Positions 1-5,533 of a DNA stretch of 64,000 nucleotides are shown piece by piece (the stretch's first letter is position 1; the number at the start of each line of letters is the position of its first letter). Position numbers and translations under genes: made by a program. The notes under the pieces are model-generated. The model worked only from the letters and a program-made list of their open reading frames with translations, ran no database searches and was not told where the DNA came from. Origin of the DNA: Rubellimicrobium rubrum (GTDB lineage: Bacteria; Pseudomonadota; Alphaproteobacteria; Rhodobacterales; Rhodobacteraceae); the NCBI RefSeq assembly GCF_006152115.1, contig NZ_VDFU01000004.1:186001-250000 (forward strand), given 5' to 3'.

Positions 1-275
1 AGCGAGAAGTGCTGGAACACCATGCCGATCCCGAGCCGTCGCGCCTCGGCCGAGGAGGTGGGCCGCACCTCGCGGCCTTGCCATTCGATCTTCCCCACAT
101 CCGGCCGCTCCACGCCGTAGATCAGCTTCATCAGCGTGGACTTGCCCGCGCCGTTCTCACCCAGGACGGCGTGGATGGACTGGTGCGATACGTCGAGGTC
201 GATGGCCCGGTTCGCGTGGACCGAGCCATAGCTCTTCGACACGCCCTGAAGGCGAAGGAGCGCCGCGCCGCTCAC
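1..275 (-). CDS. ABC transporter ATP-binding protein, BMP/nucleoside type (partial, N-terminal part only)
   Basis: The gene starts at a GTG one base after the stop of the binding-protein gene and runs off the left edge, so only about 91 residues are visible. The visible part begins a nucleotide-binding domain: a Walker A motif GENGAGKST near residue 36, then a Q-loop beginning VFQHFSL at the edge. Proteins of this group (YufO/NupB type) are usually about 500 residues with two ATPase domains and energise uptake of nucleosides or related purines together with BmpA-type binding proteins. The 1-base spacing makes cotranscription with the upstream BMP gene near certain. The GTG start is chosen because no ATG precedes the Walker motif. 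The substrate is inferred from the neighbours only. Confidence 0.88.
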   Translation of the reverse strand, partial: MSGAALLRLQGVSKSYGSVHANRAIDLDVSHQSIHAVLGENGAGKSTLMKLIYGVERPDVGKIEWQGREVRPTSSAEARRLGIGMVFQHFS

Positions 276-276
276 G

Positions 277-1362
277 TCACTGCGGCAGTGGCGTGACCAC
301 GCCCTGGACGTGCCAGTCCATCGCCAGGATGGCGTCGTCGGCGAGATTTCCTCCCTCGGCAACGGCTTGGCTTCCGTCTGCCCTGATGAGCGGCCCAGCG
401 AAAGGCGAGAAGCTCCCGTCGGCGATCCTGGCTTGCGTTTCGTCGATCCGCGTCTTGGCGTCGGCGGGGATGTCCGGATTCCAATCGGCCACGAAGACCA
501 CGCCGTCCTCCATCCCCAGCCAATGGCTCGCCCCTTGGAAGGACCCGTCGAGATGCGCTTGAGCTTGGGCCGTAAAGAAAGGCGACCAGTCGGTCCCGAC
601 CACGCCGAGATACTTGGATGGAGCGTAGGACTTCATCGAGGAGTTCAGGTTGAACGCATAGGCCCCCTGCTCCTCGCAGAGCGAGATGACCGACGGCGTG
701 TCCTGCGCGTTCGAGAAGATCACGTCGATGCCCTGCGAGATGAGGGCGCGGGCCGCTTCCTGCTCCTTGGCGGGGTCGAACCAGGAGTTGACCCAGACGA
801 CCGAGACCTCCGCATCCGGGTTGACCGCTCGGGCACCCAGCGCAAAGGCGTTCACCGAAGTGATGAGTTCAGGGATCGCGAAGGCCGAGACGGAGCCCAG
901 CTTGCCCGTCTTGGAGAGCGAGGCGGCCGCCATCCCCATCAGGTAGGTGCCCTGGAAGTAGCGGGCCGCGAAGGGCGAGAAGTTCGGCGCGACCTCGTAG
1001 CCCGAGGCGTGGAGAACGGACACGTCCGGATAGCGCCGGGCGATCTGCAAGGCGCCGTTCTGGTAGCCGAAGGACCCCGCGATCAGGAATCTGGCCCCCT
1101 CCGCGACGGCCTTTTGCATGATACGGTCTGCATCCGGGCCCTCGGGGATGTTCTCGAGCATCGACACGGATCCGCCCACGGCCTCTGCGGCGGCCTGCGC
1201 CCCCTGAAGAAGAGTATGCGACCAGCCGACATCCGCGACGGGCGATGGCGTGATCAGCGCCATCGGGAGCGTGTCCTGTGCCAGGGCACCGCGAGGCAGG
1301 AGCGAGAGGCCCGCCCCGGCGGCAAGAGAGGAGGACAGGAAGCGGCGGCGGGACGTGTTCAC
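277..1362 (-). CDS. BMP-family ABC transporter substrate-binding protein
   Basis: A 361-residue periplasmic binding protein of the BMP (BmpA/Med, PnrA-like) family, whose known members bind purine nucleosides or related heterocycles. The start is a GTG with AAGGAG 7 bases upstream; an earlier in-frame ATG at 1437 would place the start inside the previous gene. The N-terminus has a twin-arginine export motif SRRRFL followed by a hydrophobic stretch and a cleavage-like site ALAQ near residue 28. Family features include the DVGWSH segment near the mature N-terminus and the FGYQNGA and GTDWSP segments. It lies 16 bases after the aminohydrolase gene and 1 base before the ATPase gene. Its ligand is probably the substrate of the oxygenase and deaminase encoded just upstream in the same operon. 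Confidence 0.88.
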   Translation of the reverse strand: MNTSRRRFLSSSLAAGAGLSLLPRGALAQDTLPMALITPSPVADVGWSHTLLQGAQAAAEAVGGSVSMLENIPEGPDADRIMQKAVAEGARFLIAGSFGYQNGALQIARRYPDVSVLHASGYEVAPNFSPFAARYFQGTYLMGMAAASLSKTGKLGSVSAFAIPELITSVNAFALGARAVNPDAEVSVVWVNSWFDPAKEQEAARALISQGIDVIFSNAQDTPSVISLCEEQGAYAFNLNSSMKSYAPSKYLGVVGTDWSPFFTAQAQAHLDGSFQGASHWLGMEDGVVFVADWNPDIPADAKTRIDETQARIADGSFSPFAGPLIRADGSQAVAEGGNLADDAILAMDWHVQGVVTPLPQ

Positions 1363-1378
1363 GAGGGGCTCCTTCGGG

Positions 1379-2740
1379 TCATGCAAGGGTTTTGGCCAGG
1401 ACGGCTTCGGCTTGGGCGGCGAGGCGGGCTTCATCAAGGCCCGGGAACTCGCCCTTGGCCCAGGCGATCCGCCCGTTGATGAGGGTGAGGTCCACGGCCA
1501 GGCCCACGCCGACCTTGGGGATCAGGCTGACCGGGTCGTGCCGCGTGCCGACATAATCGAGCCGCCGCGTGTCGATGGCGAAAAGGTCGGCGGCCATCCC
1601 AGGCGCCAGCCGCCCGATGTCGCTGCGCCCCAGGATCGAGGCCCCGCCCTCGGTCGCATAGCCGAGGAAGGCACCCGGACGCGGCACCGGGTCCTTGCGC
1701 GTGCCCGCCACGAGGCATTGCAGCATGTAGGCCGAATGCAGGCAGTGCATGAGGTTCGAGTTGTCGTTCGACGCCGCCCCATCCACGCCGAGGCTGATCC
1801 GCAGTCCCGCGGCCTCCATGGCCGGCATGTCGGTGACCTCGGCCCCCACGAGGTAGACGGGCTCGGGGCAGTGCGACATGCCTGTGCCCGAGGCGGCCAT
1901 GCGCGCGATTTCCTCGGGCCGCAGTTCCCAGCAGTGGGCGTACCAGGTGTCGGGCCCCGCGAAGCCCATCGCCTCTAGGTAATCCACGGTCCGCATCCCG
2001 TGCCGCGCCTCGATGACTGGGCTCTCGCCCTCGCCTACATGGGTGTGGAGGAGCACCCCCTTGTCGCGGGCGAGGCGGACGGACTCCGTGAAGGTCTCGC
2101 GGTAGCAGTTGACCGGCTGGCAGGGGGCCACGGCGACACGGACCATGCCGAAGGGATCGGGCTCGTGATGGGCGTCGATCAGGCGCTCGCAGTCCGCGAG
2201 GAACTCGTCCGTGGTTTCCCGCATCTCGTCGGGGATCGTGCTGCCCTGGGCCCTTGGCAGGGTGTTGGTGCCCCGCCCCGCGTGGAAGCGCATCCCCAGG
2301 AGCCGCGCGGCCTCGACCTGCCGGTCCACGATCCGCGTCCCGGCGTGACGCGGGAAGTTGTATTGGTGGTCGAAGGCCGTCGTGCAGCCATGCTTGATCA
2401 GCTCGGCCATCGCCGTGACCGAGGCGTGGTAGAAGCAGTCCTCCGTCAGCCGCGCGAAGATCGGGTAGATCGTGTCGAGCCACTGGAGCACCGACAAGCG
2501 GGTCCAGTCGAGCTCGACTCGGTTGCGGACGAAGCACTGGAAGAAGTGGTGGTGCGTGTTGACGAGGCCTGGGTAGAGAAACCAGCCCGTGGCGTCGATG
2601 ACCTCCACCCCTGGCCCAGCCTCGATTCCCTTGCCGATGGCACTGATCGCGGGGCCTTCAGTCAGCAGGTCAACGTCGCGCAGCACCGGCTCGCGGGCGC
2701 TGGTCACTACGGCCGCGCAGTTGCGGAAGAGATAGGTCAC
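1379..2740 (-). CDS. Metal-dependent aminohydrolase (8-oxoguanine deaminase / hydroxytriazine aminohydrolase type)
   Basis: A 453-residue amidohydrolase-superfamily enzyme of the COG0402 group. The metal-binding NTHHH motif is near residue 62, and the second His pair is seen in LLHTHVGE and WYAHC. The catalytic Asp lies in SLGVDGAASND. Relatives deaminate 8-oxoguanine to urate or remove amino groups from hydroxylated s-triazines; the TEDCFYHASVTAMAELIKHG region and the ASNDNSN segment resemble the 8-oxoguanine deaminase branch. The start is a GTG overlapping the stop of the GST-like gene (GTGA), implying translational coupling. Purine versus triazine substrate cannot be settled from sequence alone; the BMP-type importer downstream favours a purine. 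Confidence 0.8.
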   Translation of the reverse strand: MTYLFRNCAAVVTSAREPVLRDVDLLTEGPAISAIGKGIEAGPGVEVIDATGWFLYPGLVNTHHHFFQCFVRNRVELDWTRLSVLQWLDTIYPIFARLTEDCFYHASVTAMAELIKHGCTTAFDHQYNFPRHAGTRIVDRQVEAARLLGMRFHAGRGTNTLPRAQGSTIPDEMRETTDEFLADCERLIDAHHEPDPFGMVRVAVAPCQPVNCYRETFTESVRLARDKGVLLHTHVGEGESPVIEARHGMRTVDYLEAMGFAGPDTWYAHCWELRPEEIARMAASGTGMSHCPEPVYLVGAEVTDMPAMEAAGLRISLGVDGAASNDNSNLMHCLHSAYMLQCLVAGTRKDPVPRPGAFLGYATEGGASILGRSDIGRLAPGMAADLFAIDTRRLDYVGTRHDPVSLIPKVGVGLAVDLTLINGRIAWAKGEFPGLDEARLAAQAEAVLAKTLA

Positions 2741-3405
2741 GCAGCGGCCTCCGCCTCGCCCGGCTCGGGCCTGAGGTCATGGAGGCGGTGGATGCCTGGC
2801 ATCTCCACGAAGCCCGGGAGCGCCCGAATGCGGCGGGTCCAGGCCCGGATCGCGGGATAAGGGTCGAGGCTCACACCTCCGTCTGGAGCAAGCATCACAT
2901 AAGGGAAACATGCGACATCCGCGACCGTGGGTGCGTTGCCCGCCAGAAAGTCCTCGCCGAGCAGACGGTTCTCGACCAAGGCGGACTCCAGCTCGCGAAG
3001 GCAGAGCGTTCCGGCCCACCGGGCCGCATCGATGTCGGCGGGCCGCCCCAGCATGTCATGGAGCCGTGCGAGCCCGAGACTCGCCGTCAGCCGCGCGGAG
3101 AAGGCAAGCCATTGCTGCACGCGGGCTGCGCTCGCAGGGTCTTCCCCGCCCAGCCATTCGCACCGGCCCGCCAGCCGTACGAGGTAGACGAGCATGGCCG
3201 TGGTTTCGGTGAGGATCAGGCCGCCATGGGTGAGGACCGGCAGGGTCCCGGCCGGATTGAGCATGAGAAACTCGGGCTTCCGATGGTCCCCGCCGGGGTG
3301 GAAGTCCACCGCTACCGACTCGAGCTCAGAGCCCACCAAGGCAGCCATGAGCCGCGCCTTGTAGCAACTCGGGGAAAGGACATAGTCGTAAAGCGTGGGT
3401 CTCAT
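2737..3405 (-). CDS. Glutathione S-transferase-like protein (NdmE-like candidate)
   Basis: A 222-residue protein with an N-terminal thioredoxin-like GST domain (LYDYVLSPSCYKARL; cis-Pro loop NPAGTLPVL near residue 52; TETTAMLVYL) and a C-terminal helical domain (APTVADVACFPYV, the usual Asp-containing N-capping motif). The start ATG overlaps the stop of the oxygenase gene (ATGA), and its own stop overlaps the aminohydrolase start. In the Pseudomonas caffeine N-demethylase system a GST-like protein (NdmE) is needed as a structural partner of the Rieske-less oxygenase NdmC. The position directly after a Rieske-less oxygenase here suggests the same role, but a dehalogenase-like or conjugating activity is not excluded. 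Confidence 0.8.
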   Translation of the reverse strand: MRPTLYDYVLSPSCYKARLMAALVGSELESVAVDFHPGGDHRKPEFLMLNPAGTLPVLTHGGLILTETTAMLVYLVRLAGRCEWLGGEDPASAARVQQWLAFSARLTASLGLARLHDMLGRPADIDAARWAGTLCLRELESALVENRLLGEDFLAGNAPTVADVACFPYVMLAPDGGVSLDPYPAIRAWTRRIRALPGFVEMPGIHRLHDLRPEPGEAEAAA

Positions 3406-4250
3406 GCGGCAACCAGCTGCGCGCCGTAGTGGTAGCCGCGCTTCTTGAGCCAGCGGCGATAGGCGACCGAGGTGAGATCCGCCCGTGTTGGCATCTCCAT
3501 CCCCGGATCGAGCGGCAGGAGGCGGGGGATCTGGTTCTCGAGGATCGAGCGGTCCTGGAGAAAGATCATCTGCTGGAACTGGATCAGGTCGGCCTGGGGT
3601 GTCTGATCGTCGAAGAGCGCCATCCACGGCCAGACCTGGCACAGGTCCTCCTCCAGCGGCTGCACGAAGAGCGTGATGATGTCCCATTCGCCGGGCCTGG
3701 GCGGGCACGTCTTGTAGAGCACCGAGCAGGTTGGGTGCGGAACGCGGTACATGTACTCGGTCGTGATCCCACCCTGGGCCGACTTCGCGGCCTGAGGTTG
3801 GTAGAAGGTCACCTTGGTCGCCCAGACCTCGTCCACCTCCTCGCGGATGCGAACCTCGTAGCGGTTCACCTCGGTATGTGGCTCCGAGCCCAGGATATCC
3901 GTGTGGACGAAGGGGAAGTGCGCGATGTCGAGGAAGTTCTCGACGGCGCGCAGCGGCGAGCACCTCACACGGATCGCGCCGCACTCCACGAGACGCCGGC
4001 CGGGCTGCTCGCCTTCGGGGATCGCGAAGAGGTCGTGTTTAGGGGCGCCGAGCGACGTCCAGACATGGCCGTGCCGTACAATCACAGGCAAGTTCCGCCC
4101 ATCGTTGGCCTCAACCCTCGGCTCCTGGCCGTCGAGGAGCACACGAACCCTCTCTCCCAGGAGCGTCGTCTCCTGATCTGGTCGGAGCGGGCGGTCCGGG
4201 GCCATGGCCACAGGATACCATTCATCGATGGCAGCAGCTGGCAGGGTCAT
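3402..4250 (-). CDS. Rieske-less non-heme iron oxygenase catalytic subunit (NdmC-like)
   Basis: A 282-residue protein matching the catalytic half of Rieske oxygenases of the vanillate/N-demethylase type. It keeps the usual N-terminal WYPVA segment and the GHVWTSLGAP strand that flank a Rieske domain, but the stretch that should carry CxH and CxxH cluster ligands between them is missing. The mononuclear iron motif E-x3-D-x2-H-x4-H is complete at E104, D108, H111 and H116, and a later QDRSILENQ segment carries the expected third carboxylate region. The length is close to that of NdmC, the 7-methylxanthine demethylase component that also lacks its Rieske centre. Electrons would have to come from the separate Rieske protein encoded immediately upstream (ATGA overlap). 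Substrate is inferred to be a methylated purine or similar N-alkyl heterocycle. Confidence 0.82.
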   Translation of the reverse strand: MTLPAAAIDEWYPVAMAPDRPLRPDQETTLLGERVRVLLDGQEPRVEANDGRNLPVIVRHGHVWTSLGAPKHDLFAIPEGEQPGRRLVECGAIRVRCSPLRAVENFLDIAHFPFVHTDILGSEPHTEVNRYEVRIREEVDEVWATKVTFYQPQAAKSAQGGITTEYMYRVPHPTCSVLYKTCPPRPGEWDIITLFVQPLEEDLCQVWPWMALFDDQTPQADLIQFQQMIFLQDRSILENQIPRLLPLDPGMEMPTRADLTSVAYRRWLKKRGYHYGAQLVAA

Positions 4251-4879
4251 GCGGCAATCCCTTGGGCTTCGGTGCGGCGGCGGAAATCCTCCAGCGCGCG
4301 GGACGCAGCCACCAGGGCCCCGGTGCCTGTCGGCGCGGCCAAGGCATGCACCGCACTCCGTCCGGGCCCCAAGGCCTGCAGCAACAGCACAAGCGGGGGC
4401 ACGGGACCATGCGCATCGAGACGAAGCAGAGACCTGTCAGGCACCTCACCCGTCATGGCGGCTACAGCATCGATTCCCGCCTCGAACGTCAGCGAGCGGA
4501 GCGGCACGACGTTGCCCAGGTCGGGCGGAGCCACAGCGGGAGCCTCGGAGGCGATCCAGATCACACCCTGCGCGTCGAGGCAGGCGAGCGACTGGGTGCG
4601 AATGGTTTCGGGCGGATCGAGATCAGGATGCGCCGGAATCTTGCGGCACCGGCCTGCACCGTCGAACCGCCAGCCATGATAGATGCAGCTCAGCATCTCT
4701 CCGCGGACGAAGCCGTGCGACAGACGCATCCCTCGGTGCGGGCATCGGTCGACCCACGCCGCGACCCGTCCTGAGGCGCTGCGCCAGACTGCCACTTCCA
4801 ACGTTCCGCAGACCGACGCCATGACGCCCCCGCGTGGCAAGTCCGACGAAAGGGCGGCAGGGATCCACTCGGTAGTCAT
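4247..4879 (-). CDS. Stand-alone Rieske [2Fe-2S] protein
   Basis: A 210-residue cytoplasmic protein with a Rieske domain of oxygenase type. The cluster ligands are C46-x-H48 (CPHRG) and C65-x2-H68 (CIYHGW), followed by the usual FDGAGRCRKIPAHP segment. After about residue 120 there is no iron-binding catalytic domain and no FAD/FMN or plant-ferredoxin reductase domain; the roughly 90-residue C-terminal part is not recognised. It is the first gene of the operon and overlaps the Rieske-less catalytic subunit, so the two probably form one split oxygenase. A reductase to feed electrons is not encoded in this window. A weak AAGG lies upstream of the ATG. Confidence 0.82.
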   Translation of the reverse strand: MTTEWIPAALSSDLPRGGVMASVCGTLEVAVWRSASGRVAAWVDRCPHRGMRLSHGFVRGEMLSCIYHGWRFDGAGRCRKIPAHPDLDPPETIRTQSLACLDAQGVIWIASEAPAVAPPDLGNVVPLRSLTFEAGIDAVAAMTGEVPDRSLLRLDAHGPVPPLVLLLQALGPGRSAVHALAAPTGTGALVAASRALEDFRRRTEAQGIAA

Positions 4880-5061
4880 TTGGCCTTGGGGTACCAGTCT
4901 CTTCAGTCGATCACGACTAAAGCGTTCTTAACTACTCAGAGCCAGAGCCAGCACTGTGCCACCGGCCCCAAGCCCGGAGCCTCGGGCAAATGCCCAATCC
5001 AAGAGCATGGTTGCTCATATAAGGCGCGCGGTCATGACGCTGCAGGACGATCAAGGCAGGT

Positions 5062-5334
5062 TCAGCCCGGCAGGGATTCGCGTCGGACGTGGTCCACCAG
5101 AACCTCGATCGGACCGAGGCTGCAACCGATCTCCAGGGCATCAAGCAGGTCGGGCGGCCCAGAGACGATCACCTCGACCTCGCCCGGACGAACGGCCGAA
5201 ACCCTACCTTGAAGGCCCAATCGCCCGGCATAGTGTTCGATCCAGCCGGGAAACTTCTGCGAGTCGACCTTTCCCGAAATGAAGAAGCGCGCTCGTGTTT
5301 CGCTCGGGTCGAGGTTGGCGATGTCGTTCTGCAC
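5062..5334 (-). CDS. Acylphosphatase-like protein lacking catalytic residues
   Basis: A 90-residue protein with the whole acylphosphatase fold pattern: an FFISGKV strand, a helix WIEHYAGRLGLQGRV, the strand EVEVIVSG, a second helix, and GPIEVLVD near the C-terminus. In active acylphosphatases the first loop is GxVQGVxFR with an essential Arg and the second strand carries an essential Asn. Here the loop reads GKVDSQKFPGW and the second strand VSAVRPG, so both residues are absent. The protein is therefore likely a non-enzymatic family member. The start is a GTG with AGGGG 7 bases upstream. It ends 182 bases before the Rieske operon on the same strand and is divergent from the kinase genes. Confidence 0.65.
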   Translation of the reverse strand: MQNDIANLDPSETRARFFISGKVDSQKFPGWIEHYAGRLGLQGRVSAVRPGEVEVIVSGPPDLLDALEIGCSLGPIEVLVDHVRRESLPG

Positions 5335-5365
5335 AGGACACCCCTGGATCTAAACTGCCCATGTC

Positions 5366-5533
5366 ATGGCAGATCCCTACCAGCCTAACCATGTCACGCT
5401 GCGCCTTTTGCATCGCTTCACCCGGATCTTTATCCATTTCCGCAACTTGGCCACCGCCACGGCCGACATTCCGTGCTACATCAATCCTTTCAGGCAGCAA
5501 GCAGGCCCCTCAGAGGTGGACGTCGCATCGTGA
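5366..5533 (+). CDS. Possible 55-residue protein coupled to the downstream kinase
   Basis: An open frame ATG to TGA encoding 55 residues that begin MADPYQPNHVTLRL and are rich in His, Phe and Arg in the first half. Its stop overlaps a GTG (GTGA at 5530-5533) that is in frame with the hybrid kinase, an arrangement like the coupled starts seen elsewhere in this window. It has no recognisable domain and no strong ribosome-binding site, and only 31 bases separate it from the divergent acylphosphatase-like start. It may be a small protein or a chance frame. Confidence 0.3.
   Translation: MADPYQPNHVTLRLLHRFTRIFIHFRNLATATADIPCYINPFRQQAGPSEVDVAS

Noticed and set aside
3402-4250. Interpretation as a sequencing artefact splitting one Rieske oxygenase gene
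   Set aside because: Both proteins have their own start and an ATGA junction. The Rieske-less protein keeps the scaffold on both sides of the missing cluster, and the Rieske protein has its own extra C-terminal part, so one gene cannot be rebuilt by a simple frameshift.
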